A stretch of 64,000 nt of DNA. It comes from Leadbetterella lacunae (GTDB taxonomy: Bacteria; Bacteroidota; Bacteroidia; Cytophagales; Spirosomataceae). The stretch covers positions 744,001-808,000 of the forward strand of contig NZ_JBHRYQ010000001.1 of the NCBI RefSeq assembly GCF_042649125.1. Direction: 5' to 3'. The notes under the pieces were generated by a model. That model had not been told where the DNA came from, made no database searches, and saw only the letters and a list, made by a program, of their open reading frames with translations. This document shows positions 26,166-33,955 of this stretch, piece by piece. The position numbers and the translations under genes were made by a program. Positions within the stretch are counted from its first letter, which is position 1; each line of letters begins with the position of its first letter.

Positions 26166-27410
26166 TTAATTTATAAATCTTCTAAGCAAATTGAGTGCTG
26201 CTACACTGCTGTACTCAATGTTTACTTCTCTTTGTTTTCCTAGTTTTAGTAAGCGTGCTTCGGTGGTTTTACCATCTGATACAGCGATCCAAACAGTGCC
26301 TACGGGTTTGTCTGCTGTGCCGCCATCTGGTCCTGCTATTCCCGAAGTGGCTATGCCATAGGTGCTTCTCATGGTAATACGCACACCTTCGGCCATTTGT
26401 TTTACTGTTTGCTCACTTACTGCCCCAAAATTAGTCAATGTTTCTTGTTTTACCTTCAAAACGTTCATTTTTGCGTCATTAGAATAACTAACTACTCCTC
26501 CTAAGAAAAACGCCGAGCTACCCGGAATAAGTGTAATCATGTGAGCAATATTTCCACCGGTGCAGCTTTCGGCTACTCCCAAAGTGGCATTTTTGCTTTT
26601 TAGCAGTTCACCTACTGCTTCGGCTATGGTTTGGTTGCTTTCGCTAAATATATAGGAAGCTATCAATGGTTTTACTTTTTCTGCTTCTATTTTAATTTGC
26701 TCTTGAATGATTTTTCGGTCATCGCCAAAACCTGTAAGACGTAATCTTACTTGCGAAAAACTTGGCAAATACGCCAATCGTATATGTTCCGGCAATTGAT
26801 CTTCCCATTCTTCTATGGTTTCAGCCAAAAAAGATTCCCCAATACCAATAGTAGAAATAATATGATGCTCAATAACAGGCAGCTCAAAAAAAGCTTTTAA
26901 TCGAGGAATAACTTCATGTTCTATTAAGTATTTCATCTCAACAGGTACACCGGGCATAGAAACCAAGATTTTACCATTGTGCTCAAACCACATGCCTGGA
27001 GCAGTGCCCGTTATGTTTGGTAAATAAGTGCATTTGGTGGGTAAAGCTGCCTGCTGACGGTTTATTTCTGTAAAAGGTCTACCTCGCTTTTCAAAGAAGT
27101 CTTTCACAAAAGCTTCTGCATCTTTATTTATTTCTAAAGTATCGTTAAAATACTTCGCGATGGTTTTTTTAGTGATATCGTCTTTAGTAGGTCCTAGTCC
27201 GCCTGTCATTAAGAGTATGTCTGCTCTCGAAAACCCTTCTTCCAAAATACCTAAAATTTGACTCTCTTGGTCTCCTATGGATGTTTTGCGAATGGTTTTT
27301 ATACCTACTTTGTCTATCTCTGCACTGATCCACTGGGTATTTGTATCTGTTATTTGACCGTACAATATTTCGTCTCCGATGGTGATAACCTCTGCAACTA
27401 TGGATTTCAT
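26166..27410 (-). CDS. cinA: CinA-family protein (competence/damage-inducible, NMN deamidase related)
   Basis: 414 residues. The N-terminal MoaB-like domain shows VITIGDEILYGQITDTN and LLMTGGLGPTKDDITKK. The C-terminal CinA domain (about 255-414) shows GVAESCTGGNIAHMIT and ATSGIAGPDGGTADKPVGTVWIA. The C-terminal domain deamidates nicotinamide mononucleotide in characterised members, and the N-terminal domain can act as ADP-ribose pyrophosphatase. It is cytoplasmic. The start is ATG at 27410. Confidence 0.93.
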   Translation of the reverse strand: MKSIVAEVITIGDEILYGQITDTNTQWISAEIDKVGIKTIRKTSIGDQESQILGILEEGFSRADILLMTGGLGPTKDDITKKTIAKYFNDTLEINKDAEAFVKDFFEKRGRPFTEINRQQAALPTKCTYLPNITGTAPGMWFEHNGKILVSMPGVPVEMKYLIEHEVIPRLKAFFELPVIEHHIISTIGIGESFLAETIEEWEDQLPEHIRLAYLPSFSQVRLRLTGFGDDRKIIQEQIKIEAEKVKPLIASYIFSESNQTIAEAVGELLKSKNATLGVAESCTGGNIAHMITLIPGSSAFFLGGVVSYSNDAKMNVLKVKQETLTNFGAVSEQTVKQMAEGVRITMRSTYGIATSGIAGPDGGTADKPVGTVWIAVSDGKTTEARLLKLGKQREVNIEYSSVAALNLLRRFIN

Positions 27411-27436
27411 TTAATAAAAAAAATATTTGTTGACGC

Positions 27437-27466
27437 TTGTTACTTTTAAAGTAATTTTACGTTTTG
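27437..27466 (+). promoter_or_regulatory. Predicted promoter of the DUF4197 gene
   Basis: TTG at 27437-27439, 18 bp, then TACGTTTTG. This is one base longer than the TAnnTTTG consensus but at normal spacing, 61 bp before the ATG. Confidence 0.4.
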
Positions 27467-27527
27467 TAATTAAAGCGTTCGAAGTTCTCTATTTTATTGG
27501 GAATTTCCAATTTTAAAAAATAAATAA

Positions 27528-28241
27528 ATGAAAAGAAATCTTATTGTAATCCTGTTTTCTACACTTGTGCTTACGGCCTGCGGTCAGAAAATAAATTTGG
27601 GTAAAGTACTAAACAGTGTAATGACCAATGCTCCATTGACAGAAAATGAAATTGGGATGGGGCTTAAAGAAGCCTTGACTGTGGGTGTAAATTTGGGAGC
27701 AGACAAAGCTTCGGCGGTAGATGGGTATTTTAACAATCCCAGAATTAAAATACCTTTTCCTCCGGAAGTGCAGAAAGTAGAGAGCACGCTTAGAAGTATC
27801 GGTCTTGGTAGTGAGGTAGACAAGTTTGTGTTGGCCCTTAACCGTGGTGCTGAGCAGGCGGCTATTCAAGCAAAACCTATATTTATTTCCGCTATTAAGC
27901 AGTTGACGCTTACCGATGTTATGAATATTTTGAAAGGAGATAAAGATGCTGCTACGCAGTTTTTGAAGAGAACTACCTCTACGCAACTGATTGCGGCTTT
28001 TGAGCCATATATGGTAAAATCGCTTGAAAATACACAAGCCACTAAATATTATACAGATATAGCTAACGTATATAACAAGGTGCCTTTTACTCAAAAAATC
28101 AATCCTGATTTGAAAGGTTACGCTACACAAAAAGCAATCGACGGTTTGTTTTTATTGGTTGCCGATGAAGAAGCTAAAATTAGAGAAAACCCATTGGCAA
28201 GAACCAGTGATTTGCTAAAAAGAGTGTTTGGTAGTATATAA
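27528..28241 (+). CDS. DUF4197 lipoprotein
   Basis: 237 residues. It begins MKRNLIVILFSTLVLTACG, a signal peptide with lipobox LTAC. The rest is DUF4197: MGLKEALTVGVNLGADKAS, NPRIKIPFPPEV, LNRGAEQAAIQAKPIF, LKGYATQKAIDGLFLLVADEE. These mostly helical lipoproteins are common in Bacteroidota and Proteobacteria, but their role is unknown. It lies 63 bp before gldC. Confidence 0.88.
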   Translation: MKRNLIVILFSTLVLTACGQKINLGKVLNSVMTNAPLTENEIGMGLKEALTVGVNLGADKASAVDGYFNNPRIKIPFPPEVQKVESTLRSIGLGSEVDKFVLALNRGAEQAAIQAKPIFISAIKQLTLTDVMNILKGDKDAATQFLKRTTSTQLIAAFEPYMVKSLENTQATKYYTDIANVYNKVPFTQKINPDLKGYATQKAIDGLFLLVADEEAKIRENPLARTSDLLKRVFGSI

Positions 28242-28278
28242 TTTTATTAAAAATGCTGAACCTTGGGTAAGGATTAGT

Positions 28279-28287
28279 TAATTTTGC
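28279..28287 (+). promoter_or_regulatory. Predicted -7 box for gldC
   Basis: TAATTTTGC matches the extended Bacteroidota -7 consensus TAnnTTTGC exactly, 17 bp before the ATG at 28305. It makes the in-frame TTG inside it (28284) an impossible start. No -33 TTG is seen at proper spacing. Confidence 0.5.
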
Positions 28288-28304
28288 GAAAAAAAACTTC
28301 AAGA

Positions 28305-28658
28305 ATGATAAAGTCAGAAATACATTTTACGGTAGAATTAGACGATAACAGAATACCTGATAAGATATTTTGGGATGCAACAGAAAACCCAAATGAAGGC
28401 ATAAACGAGACTAAAGCGATTTGTATCAGTGTGTGGGATCATTATCACAAAGGTCTTTTGGGAATAAACCTTTGGACCAAAGATATGCCTGTAGACGAAA
28501 TGAACCACTTTGCGGTAGACGTACTTGGTAACCTTTCTCAAATGCTGAAAGATTCTACGCAAGACCAAAAAATGATTGCGATATTGGAAGATGCTGGTAG
28601 ACAAATAACCAAACATCTAAATGAGCAAGATAAGCTAGAGAAAGAAGCGAAGAAATAA
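28305..28658 (+). CDS. gldC: Gliding motility protein GldC
   Basis: 117 residues from ATG 28305 (MIKSEIHFTVELDDNRIPDKIFW). Seven further upstream codons are open from a TTG but overlap the promoter. The sequence matches GldC over its whole length: WDATENPNEGINETKAICISVWDHYHKGLLGINLWTKDMPVDEM, then a C-terminal helix. GldC supports gliding in Flavobacterium johnsoniae, and homologues are found in non-gliding Bacteroidota, so motility is not proved. It is followed by a strong terminator. Confidence 0.92.
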   Translation: MIKSEIHFTVELDDNRIPDKIFWDATENPNEGINETKAICISVWDHYHKGLLGINLWTKDMPVDEMNHFAVDVLGNLSQMLKDSTQDQKMIAILEDAGRQITKHLNEQDKLEKEAKK

Positions 28659-28687
28659 TAGCTATTTTTTTGTCAGCTGAAAATATG

Positions 28688-28718
28688 AAAGCAGATTCTG
28701 AAAAGAGTCTGCTTTTTT
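28688..28718 (+). terminator. Intrinsic terminator after gldC
   Basis: Arms aaagcagattct and agagtctgcttt, 4-nt loop, then a T-run. Confidence 0.85.
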
Positions 28719-28786
28719 AGTGTCATTTGTTTAAGTTTTTTATTGAAAAAAGAAAGAAACATAAGTGTTAAAAATGAAAAATATTT

Positions 28787-28824
28787 ATTTTGTTTAAATA
28801 AATATTCGAATTGTTAAACAAAAT
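28787..28824. promoter_or_regulatory. Perfect inverted repeat upstream of rhodopsin gene
   Basis: ATTTTGTTTAA (28787-28797) and TTAAACAAAAT (28814-28824) are exact inverted 11-mers with a 16-bp spacer, 50 bp before the rhodopsin start. They have no downstream T-run, so an operator is more likely than a terminator. The binding protein is unknown. Confidence 0.5.
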
Positions 28825-28874
28825 AAGATAACACTCTGTTGGAAGTGAGTTATTAAACTTAAACATAAATAATA

Positions 28875-29609
28875 ATGAACTTACTCAACGTATTAACCAT
28901 TCCGAAGAACGATCCGATTGCTTTTACCTTTTTTACAGGGTATATGGCAATGTTAGCCTCCTCAGTTTTTTTCTTTGCCGAAAGAAGTAGCGTAGACGGC
29001 AAATGGAAATTATCGCTTTTAGTTTCAGCACTTATTACTGGAATCGCGGCTGTACATTATTATTACATGCGGGATTATTACTTGGCCACAGGTGAGAATC
29101 CTACTGCACTACGTTACATTGATTGGACACTAACAGTGCCCTTAATGTGTGTTGAGTTTTATTTGCTAACCAAAGCTGCGGGAGCAAAACTAAATCTTTT
29201 ATGGAAACTGATTTTGGCTTCGGTTTGGATGTTAGTAACCGGCTACATTGGTGAAGCTTTCACAGATGGCTCTTCAAGCCACTCATTTATTTGGGGGGCT
29301 CTGTCTACCCTAGGTTACATCTATATTTTATATACTGCCTGGTTTGGTGAAGTGGCACAGTTAGCCAAAAGTAGTCAAAATGCCACAGTAGAGAAGGGCG
29401 TTAGAACGCTAGCTTGGTTTGTATTAGTAGGGTGGGCCATTTATCCGATTGGTTACATGTGTATGCCCGGCGGATGGCTAAATACTGCGTTTGGTTGGGA
29501 GTCGTCTAATGTAGATTTATTCTACAATATTGCCGATGCCATAAACAAGATTGGATTTGGATTAGTGGTTTATGGAATTGCTGTTAATAGCAAATCAGCA
29601 ACTGCTTGA
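28875..29609 (+). CDS. Proton-pumping rhodopsin (DTE type, xanthorhodopsin-like antenna site)
   Basis: 244 residues, seven helices. Helix C carries RYIDWTLTVPLMCVEF. D83, T87 and E94 give the DTE set of outward proton pumps. M91 is at the spectral tuning position (L/M green, Q blue). H61 can pair with D83. The retinal lysine is K225 in NIADAINKIGFG. Aligning helix E (SFIWGALSTLGYIYILY) with bacteriorhodopsin puts G141 where W138 stands, the Gly that opens a carotenoid-binding window in xanthorhodopsin. It is an inner-membrane light-driven H+ pump by inference. An inverted repeat lies upstream and a terminator downstream. The retinal-making blh gene follows. Confidence 0.95.
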   Translation: MNLLNVLTIPKNDPIAFTFFTGYMAMLASSVFFFAERSSVDGKWKLSLLVSALITGIAAVHYYYMRDYYLATGENPTALRYIDWTLTVPLMCVEFYLLTKAAGAKLNLLWKLILASVWMLVTGYIGEAFTDGSSSHSFIWGALSTLGYIYILYTAWFGEVAQLAKSSQNATVEKGVRTLAWFVLVGWAIYPIGYMCMPGGWLNTAFGWESSNVDLFYNIADAINKIGFGLVVYGIAVNSKSATA

Positions 29610-29637
29610 GTAATTTCAAAAAGACTTTGAAAAATAG

Positions 29638-29670
29638 GAGGGGCGTTTTAAAAAAAATGCCCCTCTTTTT
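29638..29670 (+). terminator. Intrinsic terminator between rhodopsin and blh
   Basis: Arms gaggggc and gcccctc, 14-nt A/T loop whose flanks can extend the stem, then a T-run. It lies inside what a longest-frame prediction of blh would call coding. Confidence 0.8.
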
Positions 29671-29680
29671 AAATACCAAT

Positions 29681-30592
29681 ATGCCGAAGTCAACTTTAAT
29701 GTTTCTAACCTTATTAGTGAGTTTGGTTCCCATCGTTTATTACACGGAATGGCTCACTTTTGATGTTCAATTACTAATTAGCGGAGTAGCTATTTCACTT
29801 TTTGGTATTCCTCATGGAGCCATAGATCATATAATTTTCCAAAAAAAGAACGAAGTAAAAAGTAGTGATTTTTATTTCTATTATTTAGGCTTAATGCTAG
29901 CTTATTTAATACTGTGGTTGGTTTTTCCAAGAATAAGCATGTTAGCTTTCATGCTTTTATCCGCTTTTCATTTTGGACAATCACAATTCTACACTTACAC
30001 AATTCAAAATAAAATATTAAAAAGCTTTGTATACTTTTCTTGGGGTACAGCTCTATTATCAAGTTTAATTATTTTTAATACCGCAGAGATTTTAGATATA
30101 GCAAAACAAAATCCGGATTTAAGTATTTTTATTTCTGAAACGAGTATATACCTATATTGTTTGATTTTTATTGTTTCAATTTTCAGTTTTCTTGCTTTAA
30201 GTATATTTTTAGTGATATTTAAAACTCTATTAATGAAAGCGATAGTAAAAGAAACACTCATGCTGTCGTTGATATTGGTAAACTTCTATTGCCTTCCTTT
30301 ATTATTAGGCTTTACCGTATATTTTTGCACCTTGCATTCTATGCAGGTATTGTCCGATGAATTTGATTTTTTAAAGGAAAAATTAAAAGGTTTTTCTACA
30401 TTTTATTTTATCAAATTATTATTTCCATACTCAATCATCAGTGTTTTAGGAATTTTGTTTTTAATGGGTATGTCACTGTTAAAGATATTCCCCATTTCAG
30501 CCACTTTGCTTGTATTTATTGTAGTTTCCATTTTGACTTTGCCACACTCCATCGTTATGGATAATTTTTATTCTAAAAAAAAGGAGCATTAG
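29681..30592 (+). CDS. blh: Beta-carotene 15,15'-dioxygenase, Brp/Blh family
   Basis: 303 residues from ATG 29681 (MPKSTLMFL). The frame is open from a TTG at 29606, but that part overlaps the rhodopsin stop and a terminator hairpin. It is an integral membrane protein with about eight hydrophobic segments. Iron-site histidines are in GIPHGAIDH, AFHFGQSQF, CTLHSMQ and LPHSIVMD. It cleaves beta-carotene to two retinals, the rhodopsin chromophore. Carotenoid synthesis genes are not in the window. Because of the terminator, its expression may depend on read-through or on its own promoter. Confidence 0.9.
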   Translation: MPKSTLMFLTLLVSLVPIVYYTEWLTFDVQLLISGVAISLFGIPHGAIDHIIFQKKNEVKSSDFYFYYLGLMLAYLILWLVFPRISMLAFMLLSAFHFGQSQFYTYTIQNKILKSFVYFSWGTALLSSLIIFNTAEILDIAKQNPDLSIFISETSIYLYCLIFIVSIFSFLALSIFLVIFKTLLMKAIVKETLMLSLILVNFYCLPLLLGFTVYFCTLHSMQVLSDEFDFLKEKLKGFSTFYFIKLLFPYSIISVLGILFLMGMSLLKIFPISATLLVFIVVSILTLPHSIVMDNFYSKKKEH

Positions 30593-30670
30593 TTAACCAT
30601 AACCGGGTATTTGCATAATTCCATCAGATGTTACCCATTACTTTTCGAAAATGTTTTACTTAAATATCGA

Positions 30671-31555
30671 CTATCCCTTTTTATAATAAGGAACCTTCCG
30701 AAGTTGATTAGGTTTTAGATAAATTTCATTTTTCTGGAAATCGAATATTACATTAAAACGCTTAAGAAGGTCATTTCCGAATACCCTCATCGGAATGTCA
30801 GAGGAGCGTGCGGCGATGCTCAGGGGTACATTTTTGATTTTTAATCCTCCAACTGTCACCTCGGGTATTTCTTTGGTTTCAATCTTGAATACATTGTTAA
30901 ATGAGTCTCGAAGTTCCGATTCTTCTATGGTTTTAAGTTCTTTCATGTTGTATTTTTCTGATATTTTTGGATCAAGTAATATACTCCGCCCGTAGCCCGA
31001 ATGAAACATGAACTTATCTGTGTAGGTTGACTTTCTAGATTTTATTTTCCCTTCGATAAACATACTTCCTTTTTCAAAATAAAGGTTAGATTTGCTATAT
31101 CCACGTAGTTTTTTGGGTAATTTATCAGATACAATCATCTGTAAATTATCATAATCTAGAGCAACTATTTTACCTTTGAAAATATCAATCCCAAACTTAC
31201 CATCGGTACCAATGCCTGAGTTGTCGTCTGAAAAAACGGTTAGGTCGCTCCACTCTAAATTATTAATATAAAATGAATGATGTTCGCTGTTTTCAGACTG
31301 AGCCATTCCTCCCCAAGTTTGGATCTGGTCAGTGTTTTCTAACTTGATTTGTATCTTGTTTTTAATAGCTTCGCGGGTTAGCGTGATGTCAGATGCCGAA
31401 GTATGAAACATCAACAAAAGGGTATCAGAATCGTCTATTCTGGCTTTGATACAAATATTGTTTTGCTTATTAAGTGTAAATGCAATCGTGTCAGTTTTTG
31501 ATTGTGAAAAAACGTAGTATGGAAGTATAAGAAATAGAAGTATTGTTTTTGTCAT
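30671..31555 (-). CDS. Secreted retropepsin-like protein with both catalytic Asp replaced by His
   Basis: 294 residues with a signal peptide ending YYVFSQS. Two lobes resemble bacterial pepsin/retropepsin-like proteins: LLLMFHTSASDITLT near residue 48 and KFMFHSGYGRSILLD near residue 175, where active relatives have D-T/S-G. In both lobes the Asp is a His, so ordinary aspartic protease activity is unlikely. The later TVGGLKIKNVPLSI and VFGNDLLKRFNVIFDF match the flap and final strands of the fold. It may bind a peptide or metal instead. It is a single gene, bordered by the repeat array on its upstream side. Confidence 0.6.
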   Translation of the reverse strand: MTKTILLFLILPYYVFSQSKTDTIAFTLNKQNNICIKARIDDSDTLLLMFHTSASDITLTREAIKNKIQIKLENTDQIQTWGGMAQSENSEHHSFYINNLEWSDLTVFSDDNSGIGTDGKFGIDIFKGKIVALDYDNLQMIVSDKLPKKLRGYSKSNLYFEKGSMFIEGKIKSRKSTYTDKFMFHSGYGRSILLDPKISEKYNMKELKTIEESELRDSFNNVFKIETKEIPEVTVGGLKIKNVPLSIAARSSDIPMRVFGNDLLKRFNVIFDFQKNEIYLKPNQLRKVPYYKKG

Positions 31556-31825
31556 ATTATTATCGCTTAAATAGTCTGTTTAATTTACCAAAATTCGCAA
31601 TTAATCCCTTGGTTTTGCTACAATTTAACAATTTTGTGTAGGTCTCAAATAATTATCCAGTTTTTATGAAAACGAAAATGTATTTCCTATAAGTCTTTAA
31701 ACACTTGGTATATAATTACATGAAATTATACCACGTAAAAGAGAAGCTTATAAAGGGCTGTGATTTTTTAAGTACACTTTTGAAGCAATGTAGTTATTAC
31801 CTAAATAACCTAAATAATAGTGTTT
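31556..31825. other. Gene-free stretch before the tandem repeat array
   Basis: AT-rich sequence upstream of the minus-strand protease-like gene. A 41-codon frame from about 31721 runs into the first palindrome and has no supporting features. No other structure was recognised. Confidence 0.3.
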
Positions 31826-32590
31826 TGCTCCTATGGAGCAAATAAAATCTTTTTTTACGTTTTATTATTAATATTAGACTCCTCTGGAGCCTGAGGTTAA
31901 AACTTGAAAAGGAATTAAATGCATTTACTTGCTCCAGAGGAGCAAAATATTAATAGAAAATAATTGTTAGTTTTAGAACATTTGCCCCAGCGGGGCAATA
32001 CCTTGAATCGTATTTAATGTTAACTAAAAGATCTAGTTTTGCTCCTACGGAGCAACTTAGTTCACTTTTTGCTTTATTATTATTAATATTAGGCTCCTCT
32101 GGAGCCTGAGGTTAAATCTTGAACCAGAATAATCTGCATTAACTTGCTCCAGAGGAGCAAAATATTAATAGAAAATAATTATTAGTGTTAAAACATTTGC
32201 CCCAGCGGGGCAATACCTTGAATCGTATTTAATGCTAGCTAAAAGATTTGGTTTTGTTCCTATGGAGCAACAAAGCTCACTTTTTGATTTAATATTAATA
32301 ATATTAGGCTCCTCTGGAGCCTGAGGTTAAACCTTGAACCAGAATAATCTGCATTAACTTGCTACAGAGGAGCAAAATATTAATAGAAAATAATTATTAG
32401 TTTTAAAACATTTGCCCCAGCGGGGCAATACCTTGAATCGTATTTAATGCTAGCTAAAAGATTTGGTTTTGCTTCTAGGGAGCAACTAAGTTCACTTGTT
32501 GCTTTATTATTATTAATATTAGGCTCCTTTGTAGCCTGAGGTTAAAACTTGAACCGGAATTATATGCATTAGCTTACTCCATAGGAGCGA
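31826..32590. repeat. 215-bp tandem array of palindromes, four units
   Basis: Four head-to-tail units. The landmark ctgaggtta begins at 31891, 32106, 32321 and 32536, and TTGCCCCAGCGGGGCAA at 31982, 32197 and 32412: exactly 215 bp each time. Each unit carries palindrome A (GCTCCTATGGAGC), palindrome B (GCTCCTCTGGAGC), its reverse complement B' (GCTCCAGAGGAGC) about 40 bp later, and palindrome C (GCCCCAGCGGGGC). B and B' can also pair with each other. The inner units are nearly identical; the first and last are degraded. No open frame runs through it. It lies between two minus-strand genes. Confidence 0.9.
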
Positions 32591-32618
32591 AACAAATTAA
32601 AAGCATAAAATTCTTATA

Positions 32619-33557
32619 TTATAATAGTCCTGATATCAATAATTGATATTTTTTATTAAACTTTTTCTCATTAATTTTTTGTGATTTTTCTACACTTTGC
32701 AATCCTATCCTTTCTCTTTTTTCATTTATCTTCGGGATTAATTCAAAATTTATATAATTGTCAATTGGAATAACTGAGAATTTTTTTCTGCGTGAATTTT
32801 CTCCAAGAAAATTATATGGTAGATAATATACCCTTTCCTTGAAATTAGTGTTATGAAGTTTCATTCTATCTTTTAATAATGCATAAACCTCAGGAGATAT
32901 ATGCCCCTTAAATAAAAGTGAATTTGTAAAATCAATATTTTCATTAGAAAGCCAAAAGGCTAAATTATGAGAGAATAATATATATATTGCTGGATAGTAA
33001 CCAATTTTAGATTCGGAAGGAAAACCTTCTGAAATAATTAAATTCTTCAGGAATAAGGCATTTTGAGTGTCAATATCTTTACTGTATACTGTCTTTTTTA
33101 ATCTGTTATTCTTATTTACAGCAATGAGACTATCAATAATATTTTTTAATTTAGGATCATATTGGGATTTATCGGCATTATTATAGATTTGTATTATTTC
33201 ATTTTTATCCAAAATTTTCCTTATTATCTTCTTTTTTAACACAATATCTATGTTCAACCCTGATGAAAATGACTTTGAGAGTAATTCTCGTACCACCACT
33301 TTGTTTTTACACATAGCAGCGGCTATAGTGCTATTTACTAAATCTGTTAAGCTTGGATTCAAAACTGTAAGTGCATTAAGATACTGCTGTATTGATTCTG
33401 GGATTTTTTTTTCGTAAAATAAAATTTCGGCATTATTAGTTGCCACATGATAGGATTGAAAATTCAAAGAATCACTTTTGGTAATTTGTGCTTCAGTGGT
33501 AAATGCGAGAAGTAAAACAGTAATTGAAATTTCATAGATATTATTAAAGTTAAACAA
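32619..33557 (-). CDS. Secreted DUF6624-like protein, cassette A
   Basis: 312 residues with a signal peptide ending AFTTEAQI. The first half is helical and resembles short TPR-like repeats. The second half resembles DUF6624: DTQNALFLKNLIISEGFPSESKIGYYP, then HISPEVYALLKDRMKLHNTNF. It is a distant paralogue of the gene at 36879; both keep A-L-x-x-D-R-x-K and a Tyr-rich stretch after it. It lies 65 bp downstream of the double-glycine peptide gene, the same order as in cassette B. The function is unknown. Confidence 0.65.
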   Translation of the reverse strand: MFNFNNIYEISITVLLLAFTTEAQITKSDSLNFQSYHVATNNAEILFYEKKIPESIQQYLNALTVLNPSLTDLVNSTIAAAMCKNKVVVRELLSKSFSSGLNIDIVLKKKIIRKILDKNEIIQIYNNADKSQYDPKLKNIIDSLIAVNKNNRLKKTVYSKDIDTQNALFLKNLIISEGFPSESKIGYYPAIYILFSHNLAFWLSNENIDFTNSLLFKGHISPEVYALLKDRMKLHNTNFKERVYYLPYNFLGENSRRKKFSVIPIDNYINFELIPKINEKRERIGLQSVEKSQKINEKKFNKKYQLLISGLL

Positions 33558-33622
33558 GGAGTAACTGTTCGTTAATATTCAATCCCAAAAATATACTTTA
33601 TTTCTTCAGTAAAACATACTCC

Positions 33623-33739
33623 TCAATCATCAGAAAAACTTGTTTCAGCCTTTCTACCTCCATAAACTTGTTTCATTTGGTTTGGAGCAATAATAAAACC
33701 TTCAAATTTTTTGAATGATTCATGTTTGATTTGTTCCAT
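33623..33739 (-). CDS. Double-glycine leader peptide (natural-product/bacteriocin precursor type), 38 aa
   Basis: ATG at 33739 to TGA at 33623, encoding 38 residues. The first 28 look like a GG-type leader of Bacteroidota precursor peptides: an amphipathic start (MEQIKHESFKKFEGF), then NQMKQVYGG with hydrophobic residues at -4 and -7 and Gly-Gly at 27-28. The core would be only RKAETSFSDD. The frame after the TGA continues 16 codons (GVCFTEEIKY...), so the core may once have been longer. No C39-peptidase exporter is in the window. The related relic at 37902 supports a real gene family. Confidence 0.6.
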   Translation of the reverse strand: MEQIKHESFKKFEGFIIAPNQMKQVYGGRKAETSFSDD

Positions 33740-33955
33740 AGTTGATTTGTTTAAATTATTAATTTATTTAACTGATTTTCTATTAATTAAAACTCTATTT
33801 TTGTGTCCTAATATTTATCGGGATGAAATCGTTTTGCAAAACATTATTTAAAATAAATAATGGTAAAGCCTCATTATATACTATCAAACTACCTTGCTTT
33901 TTTATTATTTTTATATATATTGTTTATGTAATAGTAATTATAGTTTTCTTTTACA

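Noticed and set aside
27609..28130. 173-codon frame antisense to the DUF4197 gene
   Set aside because: The plus-strand lipoprotein has a clear lipobox and family match; the antisense frame has no domain.
29606..29680. N-terminal extension of Blh
   Set aside because: Would code through the rhodopsin stop and a terminator hairpin. The segment is not membrane-like and starts with TTG.
31721..31843. 41-codon frame leading into the first palindrome
   Set aside because: Ends inside the repeat, shows no conserved pattern and no upstream signal.
31826..32590. CRISPR-like array
   Set aside because: Units are 215 bp, nearly identical over their whole length, and contain no variable spacers between short repeats. 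No cas genes are near. It is a tandem repeat.
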